DNA of 64,000 bases from Dyadobacter sp. 50-39. Its GTDB lineage: Bacteria > Bacteroidota > Bacteroidia > Cytophagales > Spirosomataceae. The DNA lies in NCBI GenBank assembly GCA_001898145.1, contig MKSR01000040.1, positions 310,001 through 374,000 on the forward strand, in the 5' to 3' direction. Below the pieces are notes generated by a model that worked only from the letters and a program-made list of their open reading frames with translations, was not told the origin of the DNA and did not search any database. The position numbers and the translations under genes are program-made. Every line of letters starts with the position of its first letter. The first letter of the stretch is position 1. Below are positions 37,083-49,944 of this stretch, one piece after another.

Positions 37083-39533
37083 CTACTGCCCCACAAACTC
37101 CCCTTTATCCACCGACCAATCGTTTCCGAAAAAGCCCGACATTTTCACTTCCTTAATTCCATTCTTCAACATATCCGCCGAGAAAATCATCAGGTCCGGG
37201 AAGCCGCTGCCGCCGCTGAAATACTGGTTAGCATTCGCGGCCTGACAACCTGCCTTACCGGTTCCGGAAATCACCGTCACCGAGGCACGCTTGCTATCGG
37301 ATCTCGGATAAATGAAATACGCCGCCAGGTCATTGCCCGCGAACTGCTTTCCGCCCACCTCTATCTTGCCGCTGGCTACGGTTACCGGGCAGTTTTTCAG
37401 TAATTTATCCCAGGCAAGGTTAGTATTTTTGTTACCGTAAAGGATCACACCCCTATCCTTAAACTGCTGAGGGTCAAAGTCTTTATCGGCAACAATATCC
37501 ACTGCGCCATTACCCCGGTAGTACCACGACTCAGCATCGAATGTCGCTTTCTCCAAAGCCCAGGACCTCTCCTCCGCACTGCCGCCCGTCGCGTACACAT
37601 AAACCATACGATTTCTGAATGCATCCTTCAATGTGCCGCTTCGTTCCGGGTTTTTCTCGGTTGCCGCAGGAGCAGCTGCCAGTTTCCATGCGCCGTCATT
37701 TTGAAGGTAAATAGTTTCGTTTCCTTTCACTTCATAGTCAACCGGCGCCTTTCCGTCGAGCACAATCTTCAACTTAGCCCCTGGTGCAAATGCGACTAGG
37801 TCCAGCGACAAGAGCGCCACGTTGTCGGTAGTGCCTTCAATTTGCAAGTCCTTCTTACTGCTCGTCAGCTTTATATGGCTGTACTTCAATGCATTAAGCT
37901 GCTGTTGTACGCCTGCCCACCGCATGCTCGAAGAAACTCCGGGATTAGCCGTTTTGAAATCGATGGCAGTAACGGTGGTATCTTTGGGAATATAATGCCA
38001 GCTGAAAAAGTTAAAGATCGGTGGCCAGTCCACGCTGATGTCGCCATACCAGTGCTCGCCGCCGACATGCTCATAATAGCTGAAATCGCGGTGGAATTTT
38101 CCGAGAATGTCGCGCATTTGCCTCGCGTACGTAACGGGCACAGTCCTGTCCGCATCCCCATGCGCAATGTACACGCCCAGGCTTTTGTAGTTCGAAGTCA
38201 ATGCCAGAACATTGCTTGGATTGCTGGCTCTCAGCAACATAGCCTCCACCGGTGATCCTGCGCTGTCAGGGATCACCCCGTCGTGCGAACCGTAGGCGGC
38301 CAATGTCGGGTACCCGGCAGATGGCGCAATCGCGGCCCACTTTTCCGGGTAAGTGGCTCCCAGAAACCAGGTACCGTGCCCACCCATCGAGTGGCCGGTC
38401 AGATATATACGTGACGGGTCGGGGTTGAACTGCTTCTTTGCAATGTCCAGCACTTCCAATGCATCCATTCTTCCCCAATCCTCCCAGTTGAACCCGCGCG
38501 GCCGGCGATTGGTAGGTGCCACCAGTACGCCCCAATCTTTCGGCTTGTAAGCGCGTGCCTGGCTAATTGCCTGGACCTCTGCACCATGCACTGAGAAAAA
38601 CAATGCCGGCTGCTCGTTCTGGCCACCTTTGATCTGTGGGGAAACGGCATAATACTGCACACTTCCGTCCAGGTCGCTCACAAATGTGCGGCTATATTGC
38701 TTACCTGCCTCCACCGACTGGATCGCGATCTTCGACTCGTCGGTAACCTTGCCGTTTTGCAGCAGGGTAAGCGCAACTTCATTTTTCCCGACGCCGGTCA
38801 CACCGCTGCCATTGATGAGTACCCCCACTTTCCGCAATGCCATCGCCGGTACCGCAGGCAGTTGGGTCACAATGTCCTTGCCTGCCACGGTCGTTTTCAT
38901 TTGCAGGCCTGTCAGCGCCTTTTTCGTCATGTTGGAAATCACGATGCCCGTCCACAGTGAATCATTTTTAAAACCGGGCACCACATCGGAAATGGTAAGA
39001 TCCTCTGTATTAATGGAAATCTGCTTTTCAGGGAAAGTCAGGTTAGCCGTAATGCCGCCGAAACGGCCGAAGCGCGCCACGCGAGCATAGATCTCATTTT
39101 TTCCCTTCTTCAAAACAACCGGCAAATGCATCCAGCCGTACCGGTACATATCTCCCCCGCGCGGAACACCATTCAGGAAAATCATATCCTGCCCGGTAAT
39201 GGTCAGAATGGCCGTCTGTTCCTTTCTAGATTCGTAAGTTAAATACACATACCCGTTCGAAAACGAGTCGCCGCGGAAGCGGTGCGTCGAGTCTGCCTGC
39301 ACTTTTTTCCACTTCACCTCCCCTGCTTTGGGATCGGTCAGTAAAATGCTGCCTTCTTGCGGTTTGAGCGTACCTTTGTAAAGCTGGTAAGCAAGCTGGT
39401 CGGTGTACAAAGCCTCCCGCCCATACTGGTGGCACGGACCGACGGCCAATCCTTCTTCAAAATGGTGAACCGTTTGTGCCTGGTTTTGAGAGAAGATAAA
39501 TAGTAATGAGAGTGTTGCAAAAATCCTTTTCAT
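37083..39533 (-). CDS. Secreted alpha/beta hydrolase (prolyl oligopeptidase-like esterase)
   Basis: 816 aa with signal peptide (MKRIFATLSLLFIFSQNQAQ). The first 330 residues are beta-rich and unassigned. The catalytic alpha/beta-hydrolase core begins near residue 340; the nucleophile is S382 in TGHSMGGHG. The later Asp and His are likely in HGDADRTVP and HVGGEHWYGD. A long C-terminal region (about 530-816) resembles an accessory beta domain and ends FFGNDWSVDKGEFVGQ. It is probably a periplasmic or surface esterase or peptidase of unknown substrate. Confidence 0.8.
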   Translation of the reverse strand: MKRIFATLSLLFIFSQNQAQTVHHFEEGLAVGPCHQYGREALYTDQLAYQLYKGTLKPQEGSILLTDPKAGEVKWKKVQADSTHRFRGDSFSNGYVYLTYESRKEQTAILTITGQDMIFLNGVPRGGDMYRYGWMHLPVVLKKGKNEIYARVARFGRFGGITANLTFPEKQISINTEDLTISDVVPGFKNDSLWTGIVISNMTKKALTGLQMKTTVAGKDIVTQLPAVPAMALRKVGVLINGSGVTGVGKNEVALTLLQNGKVTDESKIAIQSVEAGKQYSRTFVSDLDGSVQYYAVSPQIKGGQNEQPALFFSVHGAEVQAISQARAYKPKDWGVLVAPTNRRPRGFNWEDWGRMDALEVLDIAKKQFNPDPSRIYLTGHSMGGHGTWFLGATYPEKWAAIAPSAGYPTLAAYGSHDGVIPDSAGSPVEAMLLRASNPSNVLALTSNYKSLGVYIAHGDADRTVPVTYARQMRDILGKFHRDFSYYEHVGGEHWYGDISVDWPPIFNFFSWHYIPKDTTVTAIDFKTANPGVSSSMRWAGVQQQLNALKYSHIKLTSSKKDLQIEGTTDNVALLSLDLVAFAPGAKLKIVLDGKAPVDYEVKGNETIYLQNDGAWKLAAAPAATEKNPERSGTLKDAFRNRMVYVYATGGSAEERSWALEKATFDAESWYYRGNGAVDIVADKDFDPQQFKDRGVILYGNKNTNLAWDKLLKNCPVTVASGKIEVGGKQFAGNDLAAYFIYPRSDSKRASVTVISGTGKAGCQAANANQYFSGGSGFPDLMIFSADMLKNGIKEVKMSGFFGNDWSVDKGEFVGQ

Positions 39534-39612
39534 TGAAAGAGGTTTAGTGATCAGAAAGAAACTAAACTTAATAAAAAATATTAATAATAATGCGCAGTAT
39601 TTTTAATTAACT

Positions 39613-39620
39613 CAAAATTA
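39613..39620 (-). promoter_or_regulatory. Possible promoter (-7 box) of the secreted hydrolase gene
   Basis: Read on the minus strand the bases give TAATTTTG, a perfect Bacteroidota -7 box, about 80 nt before the start codon at 39533. No clear -33 TTTG is present at the right distance. Confidence 0.35.
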
Positions 39621-39723
39621 GCGAAGTGGCTGGCCTAATTTGGCTGGAATGGCCATGTTTTGGAAATCCTGACATCACATTTCAAAAAATGCAACGTAAC
39701 TTTCGGCATACAACGACACAGGC

Positions 39724-42652
<2,929 letters not shown>

Positions 42653-42715
42653 ACTGATTGAATTAAATTAAATGCTGTATACGTAAAAGACGAAGCCTGG
42701 CGGATTTACCACCTA

Positions 42716-43921
42716 TCAAATCTTAAGTTTTATGCCAAGCCGGTTGATGGCGCCGGTCAGCATTATGACCAGCAGCGAAAAACAGGCCGATTTGGCCAGA
42801 CCAACCAATCCCGTACGCAAATACATCGGCAGGCTGATCCCCGCGAGCGTAATTACCGCATACCATATATAAGGAATGAGGTAGCAGGTCAAAGTAGCCG
42901 TACCGGCAGGTCGGATCACATTTGCCCAGGTTTTGATTTTTTTCAAATCGACCAGCCAGAACAGGAAAGCAAAACAAATAAAGCTGATTCCCGAGCAAAT
43001 GCCCACCCAAGCCGGCGTAGCCCTGATTTTTGAGATACCCCAAAACGGCCGCGTGCCAAAACCATAGGCCAGGCATATCAATCCCAGCACCAGGAGCATT
43101 ATCAGGTAAGTACTCCCTACCGAATCTCGGCTGACGCTATTCCGGTAAATCACCGAAGCCACAACGCCCGCCATGACAAAGGCCGGCATCGAACCGCTAC
43201 CGACGATCCAGACATATTTTCTGACGGGATCAAGAAAATCCAGCGCACCTGCAAAATCGGCCAGGTTAAAGAGCACGAAGAACAGCCAGCCGGCAATCGC
43301 CCACGCGAGGCGGTCACGTGTGAGCACGTACGTGAGTGCGCCGAGCAGGTACGACCATCCGATAAGCCCGAGTATGCCGTACCAGTGCGTTTCCATCCAT
43401 GAAGGGTTTTCGACGTCTCCGCCTTTGTAAATTGCTGCCAAAGCTGCCAGCAGCAGGTAACCCAGTATTTTCAAGCCAGTGTAAAGTCCCTTCCGGTCCG
43501 GGTTGGAAGGGTAGACATTCCAGATCAGGAAAAACGCAACGACCATCCCGATTTCCCACACATATTTGCTGATCACCATTGCGTCGCCCGCAATGTTTTC
43601 GTAGTTCACGATGAAAATGCCCATCAGCAGTAATGCAAAAGTCCGCTCGGCAATGTGCCTGACAATCAGCGGATTCGAATCTCCTTTTTTCTGACGGTTT
43701 GCGATGGCGAAGGGAATTGAAAGACCGACTATAAAAAGAAATCCGGGAAAGACGACATCCGAAAGGCCCATGGCATCCTGCGCAGCCTGGCTGTGTTTCA
43801 GCCAGCCGGGAACGTCTTCGAGCGACCAAAGGTCATTCACGAAAATCATCAGAAACATGGTGACCGCCCGGAATACGTCGATCGAGTCCAGGCGAAGCGA
43901 GGGGGAATTGGGGTTAATCAT
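42716..43921 (-). CDS. DUF5009 / heparan-alpha-glucosaminide N-acetyltransferase-like membrane protein
   Basis: 401 aa from the ATG at 43921 (MINPNSPSLRLDSIDVFRAV). The frame is open 62 codons further, but that stretch is Arg/Lys/His-rich and looks non-coding. About ten or eleven transmembrane segments are visible. The opening RLDSIDVFRAVTMFLMIFVN and the following VVFPGFLFIVGLSIPFAI match the acyltransferase family related to the lysosomal HGSNAT enzyme. It may acylate a sugar at the membrane; the substrate is unknown. It is divergent from the glycogen synthase gene, with a 226-bp gap. Confidence 0.8.
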   Translation of the reverse strand: MINPNSPSLRLDSIDVFRAVTMFLMIFVNDLWSLEDVPGWLKHSQAAQDAMGLSDVVFPGFLFIVGLSIPFAIANRQKKGDSNPLIVRHIAERTFALLLMGIFIVNYENIAGDAMVISKYVWEIGMVVAFFLIWNVYPSNPDRKGLYTGLKILGYLLLAALAAIYKGGDVENPSWMETHWYGILGLIGWSYLLGALTYVLTRDRLAWAIAGWLFFVLFNLADFAGALDFLDPVRKYVWIVGSGSMPAFVMAGVVASVIYRNSVSRDSVGSTYLIMLLVLGLICLAYGFGTRPFWGISKIRATPAWVGICSGISFICFAFLFWLVDLKKIKTWANVIRPAGTATLTCYLIPYIWYAVITLAGISLPMYLRTGLVGLAKSACFSLLVIMLTGAINRLGIKLKI

Positions 43922-44147
43922 GAATGATTCAGGTTTAGGATCGACGAATATAGCTGTTTTTCGGATTCGCCTGCGATAAAACTCAGCCCCGCTTTTGTCG
44001 GCTTCACTTCCGTATTTGGCTACCTGATGCTTTCTATCCGCCCCTTGCTTGTGATAGTGATTATTTTTAATTGAAATATCCTGTCCGGCATGTCGCTGGC
44101 GGGTCACACGCTGGCTTGAAAACTCCTTACCCTTTCAAACTCGCATT

Positions 44148-45962
44148 TTGAAACCGGATACCTTTTTGTTTGAAATCGCCTGGGAGGTCTGTAACCAGAT
44201 CGGTGGGATTTTTACGTACCTGAAATCCAAAGTCCCCACGATGGTGGATGCTTATGATGACAACTACATCCTCATCGGGCCTTACAATCCCGAACAGGCA
44301 CGGCTGGATTTCAAGCCCATTACCGACCTGCCCGACTGCCCGTTTTCCCGTACAATGGCCTGGATCAGAAGCCTCGGCCACGAGATACACTATGGCTTCT
44401 GGCTGCTCGAAGATGCTTCGCCCAAGGTGTTGCTGATTAAACCGGGGTTCGCGCATAATGCATTGAATGAGCTTAAAACACGGCACTGGGAGCGCCATGG
44501 CATTTCCACCATCCGGCCCGATGCCCTGGTCAACGAGGTCATTGCATTCGGCGAAGTTACCCGGCTTTTTCTTACCCGCTTCATCGAATCCATTCCGGCA
44601 GATCGCGACGTAGTGGCCCATTTCCACGACTGGATGGCCTCCGCCGCATTACCGGACATTCATTTTGAAAAGACACGGGCTGCCACCGTATATACCTGCC
44701 ACGGTACTTTGCCCGGCCGCTATCTGGCACCCAACGAACCCGCCTACTACCGTGATTTTCAGGCTTACAGTATACAGGAGAAGGCAAGCCGGTACGGGAT
44801 CGAAAACCGAGTGGGCATTGAAACCGCCGGCATTCGCAATGCCAATGTGCTCGTGAGCGTCAGCAGTCAGGTTGCCCGGGAGTGCGAGGCCTACTACGAG
44901 CGTTCTCCGGACAGCGTCATTCGAAATGGCGTACACCGCAGGCCGGATGTGGGGCACGAGGCTTTCGAAGCGCATTTACAGAACCGAGGCAAGATCGATG
45001 CCTTCGTCAGGTCATTATTTTCGCCGAGCTATCATCTGGCGTCCGACAAAACGCTGTATTTCTTCACGTCCGGGCGGTACGAGTTCAAAAACAAGGGCTT
45101 CGATCAGACGCTCGAAGCCATCGCCGGGCTCAATCAGGAGCTGGTCCGCCGCGGCTCCGATATGACGGTTGTATTTTTTATCATTACCAAAAGGCCTTTT
45201 CGAACAATTAAGCCGGACGTGCTCGAAGCGCGTCAGCGGTTCCATGCACTGCATCAGATATGCAAACGAATCGGGGCAAAACTGGGCCCGCGCATTTACT
45301 CGCATGTGACAGGCACAGGCGCGCCCCAGGTACCCGACCTGAATGGCCTGGTCGATGACGAATTGCTTTTCACCTGGCGACAGGCACTGGCGCAGTTTAA
45401 ACGCGAGGGCCTGCCTCCCGCTACCACGCATCATTTGGCGGAAGACGACGAGATCACCGCCTTCTGCCAGCAGGCCGGGCTTCGCAACAGCGAGGACGAC
45501 CGCGTGAAGGTCATATACCATCCCGATTTCATCGAGCGGGCCACCTCACCGTTTTCCGTAGACTACCTCGAACTCGTCCGCGGATGCCATCTCGGTATCT
45601 TCCCATCACTTTACGAGCCTTGGGGCTACGCACCCATGGAAACACTCATGCATGGTACACCGGTCATTGCCAGTGACTTATCGGGATTCGGACAGTACAT
45701 GGAAGAAGTAATGCCCGACCATACCGGCCGGGAAATGCACCTGCTGCGCCGGAGCTGGCAGAACCACCATGAAAGCGTGGAAGAGCTCACCCGCATGCTC
45801 CTGACGTTCGTCGAGAACTTCTCCGACGCCCATTACATCCCCCGCGCCAGTATGCCCGGGCTCGTGATGGATTCATTGTGCTGGGTCAATCTGGAACGGC
45901 ATTACCGCGACTGTTACCGTCTTGCATTGATGCGTTACCAACCGGTGGCCGGGCTGTACTAG
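44148..45962 (+). CDS. Glycogen synthase of the eukaryotic GT3 type
   Basis: 604 aa. The TTG at 44148 is taken as start because the conserved opening DTFLFEIAWEVCNQIGGIF follows and no ATG is near. The GT3 (GYS) family is recognised by VPTMVDAYDDNYILIGPYNP, AHFHDWMASAALPDI, the catalytic-domain FFTSGRYEFKNKGFDQTLEA, and the C-terminal nucleotide-sugar site FPSLYEPWGYAPMETLMHG. These enzymes extend glycogen from UDP-glucose. Bacteria usually carry the GT5 type (GlgA); GT3 members are known in Bacteroidota. The phospho-regulatory Arg cluster of the animal enzyme is not seen. Confidence 0.9.
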   Translation: MKPDTFLFEIAWEVCNQIGGIFTYLKSKVPTMVDAYDDNYILIGPYNPEQARLDFKPITDLPDCPFSRTMAWIRSLGHEIHYGFWLLEDASPKVLLIKPGFAHNALNELKTRHWERHGISTIRPDALVNEVIAFGEVTRLFLTRFIESIPADRDVVAHFHDWMASAALPDIHFEKTRAATVYTCHGTLPGRYLAPNEPAYYRDFQAYSIQEKASRYGIENRVGIETAGIRNANVLVSVSSQVARECEAYYERSPDSVIRNGVHRRPDVGHEAFEAHLQNRGKIDAFVRSLFSPSYHLASDKTLYFFTSGRYEFKNKGFDQTLEAIAGLNQELVRRGSDMTVVFFIITKRPFRTIKPDVLEARQRFHALHQICKRIGAKLGPRIYSHVTGTGAPQVPDLNGLVDDELLFTWRQALAQFKREGLPPATTHHLAEDDEITAFCQQAGLRNSEDDRVKVIYHPDFIERATSPFSVDYLELVRGCHLGIFPSLYEPWGYAPMETLMHGTPVIASDLSGFGQYMEEVMPDHTGREMHLLRRSWQNHHESVEELTRMLLTFVENFSDAHYIPRASMPGLVMDSLCWVNLERHYRDCYRLALMRYQPVAGLY

Positions 45963-46054
45963 GCTGGTAGAATCGCTGCCAGTTGCACCCTGCGGTCAGC
46001 TTTTTTGAACCTTAATCCTTATTTTAGCATTCCGATGTTTTAGAAATCGATTGA

Positions 46055-47368
46055 ATGCAGTATAACCGGGAACAGATCCTACAACTTGCCCCTGATGATG
46101 CCTCGGCCAAAGCCGGCCAGCAACTGGCCGCCCGCTCCAAATGGGTGGCGCTCGCAGAAAACCCCAAAGCGCTGTGGGGCGACTGCCAGGGCAGCGGCAA
46201 GACTCCTTACAGAACCATCGTCGACCTGGCGAATATCGCATTTAAATGCACTTGCCCCAGCCGGAAATTCCCCTGTAAGCACGGGCTGGGGCTTTTGCTG
46301 CTTCATATACAGGACAGGCAGGCATTTGAACCGAAATCCGAACTGCCTCCGCACGTGGCCGAATGGCTCGGGAAGCGGGAAGTCCGGGAAGTGGCGAAAG
46401 AACAAAAAGCTGCCGAAAAACAACCCGACGATTTCGCAAAAGCCAGGCGTGCGGAAGCACGGGAACGGAAAGTCGAGGGCGGTATCGAAGAGCTGCGGGC
46501 CTGGCTCCGCGACATTGTTCGCACTGGCCTCATGCACATTCCCCAGCAGGCCTACCAGTTCAATACCAACATTACGGCGCGCATGGTGGATGCCCAGGCA
46601 GGCGGACTCGCGGCGCAACTAAGGCAGATCAACCAGCTCAACTTCTTCGAGGACGGCTGGCAAAAACCCCTGCTCAAACGGCTCTCCGGCTTGTACATGC
46701 TCACCGAAGCCTACCTGCGCCGGGAAACATTGCCGGTGGAATTGCAGCAGGAAATCCGTACGCTCGTCGGCTGGACTACTTCCCGTGAAGAAGTTTTACA
46801 AAGTACCGGTGTGAGCGACCACTGGGTCGTGCTGTCGGTGACCAGCTCCGAGGATAGTAACCTCACCACCGAACGGATCTGGCTTTACGGCAGGAATTCG
46901 GAGCGTTTTGCGTTGCTGCTCAATTTCTACGCAGGCGGTCAGGTATCTCAGCACATGCTTTTTCCGGGCATGCATTTGCAGGCCGAGCTCGCATTTTATC
47001 CGGGCGTCAGCCCCGTCAGGGCGCTTGTCAGGCAGCAGCAGGCTCTTCCTCCCAAAGCGATCAACATCAACACAACTAGTTCATTAACAAATATTTACAT
47101 CAACATAACCCTGGCGCTCGCGGTGAATGCATTCACCGACCAAATTCCTTTTGTCCTCAACGAAGCAAGGCTGGTGGTGAGGGATGACCAATGGTTTCTG
47201 GCCGATGCGGAAGGCAACGCTGCGCCGGTATCCAATGAGGAAGACGAGCGATGGACTGTGCTCGCATTCAGCATGGGCCAGCCGTTTTCGGTTTTTGGGG
47301 TTTATGAAAATGAGACATTCGGGTTGCATTATGTGTGGACGCGGTTTAAAGGACTATTTGTAAAATGA
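46055..47368 (+). CDS. SWIM zinc-finger protein, first gene of the MoxR/VWA operon
   Basis: 437 aa. The SWIM motif CxCx(n)CxH is complete: C65, C67, C74, H76 in FKCTCPSRKFPCKHGLGLLL. A charged, helical linker follows (about 105-145, REVAKEQKAAEKQPDDFAKA), then an alpha/beta C-terminal region of unknown fold. SWIM domains bind nucleic acid or protein and often recruit ATPases; here it may be the target-binding part of the complex. The TGA stop is overlapped by the ATG of the next gene (ATGATGG), indicating coupling. No clear promoter is seen in the 92-nt gap upstream. Confidence 0.85.
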   Translation: MQYNREQILQLAPDDASAKAGQQLAARSKWVALAENPKALWGDCQGSGKTPYRTIVDLANIAFKCTCPSRKFPCKHGLGLLLLHIQDRQAFEPKSELPPHVAEWLGKREVREVAKEQKAAEKQPDDFAKARRAEARERKVEGGIEELRAWLRDIVRTGLMHIPQQAYQFNTNITARMVDAQAGGLAAQLRQINQLNFFEDGWQKPLLKRLSGLYMLTEAYLRRETLPVELQQEIRTLVGWTTSREEVLQSTGVSDHWVVLSVTSSEDSNLTTERIWLYGRNSERFALLLNFYAGGQVSQHMLFPGMHLQAELAFYPGVSPVRALVRQQQALPPKAININTTSSLTNIYINITLALAVNAFTDQIPFVLNEARLVVRDDQWFLADAEGNAAPVSNEEDERWTVLAFSMGQPFSVFGVYENETFGLHYVWTRFKGLFVK

Positions 47369-48831
47369 TGGAGCCGGGACTCATGAAAGCCGCATTGCTC
47401 GGCACCGACCAATACGTTCCCGATATCGGCAGTGTCGGGCCGGATATTTTTCGAAAAATCCAGGCGCTCGAAACGGGTAAGGAAGACCGGTTTTTGAAAG
47501 CAGCCTACGCCGCGCTGCGCTATCAGGAAGCTGGCGCCCGGCCCGTTGCCCTCGACTTCGCATTGCCGGAATGCCCGCCCGAAGCCCGGCCGTACGCAGG
47601 TGACAGGCTCACCGCCCTGATCCACGCCGCATTGAAGGACAAAGGCGAGGTACTCTTCCGCTACTATCTTTACCGGATAGCAAAATCGGAAAAGGTATTA
47701 CCATCCTGGCTTGTGCCTATGGTGCTCAACAAGGCATTGGAGGCGCCCAAAGACCGGGCAGATTTACTCGAAGTCTGCGGGGAAGCAGGGAAATGGCTTT
47801 GCAGCCTGAACCCGAAGTGGGCCGCGATGGCGCTACCGGATACAGAGGCCGGAAGCACCTGGGAAACAGGCACTTTGGAGCAACGCAAAGTACTTCTCAC
47901 CCATGTACGCAAAACCGACCCCGCCAGCGCTATTGCATTACTGGAAACTACATTAGCCGAAGAAAATGCAGCCAACCGGCTGATTTTTGTCCAGTTGCTG
48001 GCAGAAGGTCTTTCCATCAGCGACGAGCCGCTTTTACAAAAATTAACTACCGACAAAAGCCAGAAAGTAAAGGAAGCCGCATTGGATCTGCTGAAACAAA
48101 TCCCCGGCTCGGCCTTGAATTCCGCCTACCTGCAAGCATTGACAAACCTGCTGGAAGTGCGGGAGGAGCGGCATTTACTGGTTACTAAAAAGAAGATGCT
48201 CGGCATACGCGCCGACAGGCCGCTGGATGATGCCTTGTTCAAGACGGGGATCGATAAGGTAAGCAAAGAACGCGGTGTGGACGATCACGTGTACCAGGCA
48301 GCGCAGCTCCTTGCATTCACCGATCCGGCGCAGCTCGCGCCCAGGCTCGGCATGAGTGACCAGGAACTGATTTCAGCTTTGCTTCATTTCAAGGCGGCCG
48401 GCGTACTGGTACCATTTCTGGTGCGGTCGGCGGTGCTGTACGGCAACAAAGCATGGTCGCTCGCATTACTGCATCGGGACGAGGCTACGGACATCCGCTT
48501 GTTGGATGCATTGGAAGAAAACGAGCGTTCCGCATTCTACGGCAAGTTCCTGCAAAACAGCCTCATGACCTTGCTTACCTACCTCTTCGACGACGGCTAC
48601 ACTCCGCTGCCCGTCAAGCTGGCCGAGCAGGTGATCGACTACCTTGCGCGGTTTCCCTACAACATTACCCAGCCTGTTTACCAGCGACTTGCATTGCATT
48701 TACCTCCCGGCGCATTGACGAAACTCAAAGCAGTGATCAACGACGGACGACAGGACTACCAGGCCCGTTATTTTAAAACACAGGCATCCGAAATGGTGCG
48801 GATATCAGAACTCATTCAACAAATAGACTAA
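47365..48831 (+). CDS. DUF5691 family protein
   Basis: 488 aa, no signal peptide, almost all alpha-helical with HEAT-like character (repeated LL-rich helices such as RVLLTHVRKTDPASAIALLE-type stretches and KVKEAALDLLKQIPGSAL). I assign it to DUF5691 by its association and by the opening MEPGLMKAALLGTDQYVP. The family is found next to SWIM and MoxR/VWA genes and its function is unknown. It overlaps the SWIM gene by 4 nt and the MoxR gene by 1 nt (TAATG). It could be the scaffold linking the SWIM protein to the ATPase. Confidence 0.75.
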   Translation: MMEPGLMKAALLGTDQYVPDIGSVGPDIFRKIQALETGKEDRFLKAAYAALRYQEAGARPVALDFALPECPPEARPYAGDRLTALIHAALKDKGEVLFRYYLYRIAKSEKVLPSWLVPMVLNKALEAPKDRADLLEVCGEAGKWLCSLNPKWAAMALPDTEAGSTWETGTLEQRKVLLTHVRKTDPASAIALLETTLAEENAANRLIFVQLLAEGLSISDEPLLQKLTTDKSQKVKEAALDLLKQIPGSALNSAYLQALTNLLEVREERHLLVTKKKMLGIRADRPLDDALFKTGIDKVSKERGVDDHVYQAAQLLAFTDPAQLAPRLGMSDQELISALLHFKAAGVLVPFLVRSAVLYGNKAWSLALLHRDEATDIRLLDALEENERSAFYGKFLQNSLMTLLTYLFDDGYTPLPVKLAEQVIDYLARFPYNITQPVYQRLALHLPPGALTKLKAVINDGRQDYQARYFKTQASEMVRISELIQQID

Positions 48832-49913
48832 TGTCACAGCACATTTTACGGCAAGCGGCGGAAGAGCAGTTTGCATTCGAAATTGAAGAAATCGGCAAGC
48901 AGGACAAGCACGCAAGGCCCGAAAACTGGAAACTGTCGCCGCATGCGGTGGTCACCTACCTGATGGGCGGTACCCTCGGAAATGGCTTCGAGGTAAGCGC
49001 CAAGTACATTGGTAACCGCCGGCTGATGGAAATCGCGGTGGCTACCCTGACGACCGACCGGGCGCTGCTACTGTACGGCCTGCCGGGCACAGCCAAGTCG
49101 TGGGTATCCGAACACATTGCAGCGGCGGTGTCCGGGAATTCTGGGCTGGTAGTGCAGGGAACGGCGGGCACCAGCGAGGAAGCCGTGCGTTATGGCTGGA
49201 ACTATGCACAACTATTGTCAGCCGGACCGGTGCCGGAGGCGATCGTGGAAACACCGGTTATGCGCGGCATGAAAGAAGGAAAAATCGTTCGCATTGAGGA
49301 GCTTACGCGCATTGGATCGGATGTACAGGATAGTTTGATCACCGTTTTATCCGAAAAGATGCTCCCGATCCCCGAACTGAATACCAAAGTTGACGCCGTG
49401 CACGGCTTTAATATCATTGCCACGGCCAATAACCGTGATAAGGGTGTCAATGACCTTTCCAGCGCATTGAAGCGGCGTTTCAACACCGTAATCCTGCCTG
49501 TTCCCGCGACCATGGAAGAGGAAGTGGAGATCGTGCAGCAGCGTGTGGCGAGTTTCAGCAAGGGCATTGATCTGCCCACGGACAAACCCATACTGGAAGA
49601 AATCAACCGCATCGTGACCATTTTCCGCGAGCTACGCAATGGCGTATCTGCCGACGGCAAGACGAAGCTGAAAACACCATCCGGCACACTCAGCACGGCA
49701 GAGGCCATTTCGGTGATGAACAGCGGACTTTCACTCGCCTACCATTTCGGCGACGCCAGCCTGAAAGCCGACGACCTGGCGAGCGGCCTGATCGGTGCGG
49801 TGATCAAAGATCCGGTGCAGGACAAAATTGTCTTTCAGGAATACATGGAAACGGTTTTGAAGCAGCGCGACGGGTGGAAAGACCTGTACCGCGCCTGCCG
49901 CGACGTAATCTGA
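48831..49913 (+). CDS. MoxR-family AAA+ ATPase (YehL-like)
   Basis: 360 aa. The P-loop is GLPGTAKS (residues 83-90) in LLLYGLPGTAKSWVSEH. The Walker B region reads GKIVRIEELTRIG, with Glu where Asp is usual (hhhhDE becomes RIEE). Sensor 1 is IIATANNRDKG, and LSSALKRRFNTVILPVP carries the arginine-finger and lid entry. MoxR ATPases remodel target proteins with the help of a VWA partner, which here lies two genes downstream. Length and neighbours match E. coli YehL (about 360 aa as I recall it). The DUF5691 gene overlaps its start. Confidence 0.88.
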   Translation: MSQHILRQAAEEQFAFEIEEIGKQDKHARPENWKLSPHAVVTYLMGGTLGNGFEVSAKYIGNRRLMEIAVATLTTDRALLLYGLPGTAKSWVSEHIAAAVSGNSGLVVQGTAGTSEEAVRYGWNYAQLLSAGPVPEAIVETPVMRGMKEGKIVRIEELTRIGSDVQDSLITVLSEKMLPIPELNTKVDAVHGFNIIATANNRDKGVNDLSSALKRRFNTVILPVPATMEEEVEIVQQRVASFSKGIDLPTDKPILEEINRIVTIFRELRNGVSADGKTKLKTPSGTLSTAEAISVMNSGLSLAYHFGDASLKADDLASGLIGAVIKDPVQDKIVFQEYMETVLKQRDGWKDLYRACRDVI

Positions 49914-49944
49914 TGGTTGTTTTTTATCAAATTCCGTAATACCC

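Noticed and set aside
43922-44107. 62-codon N-terminal extension of the DUF5009 protein
   Set aside because: Charged, low-complexity and upstream of the conserved membrane start MINPNSPS; it occupies the divergent promoter region.
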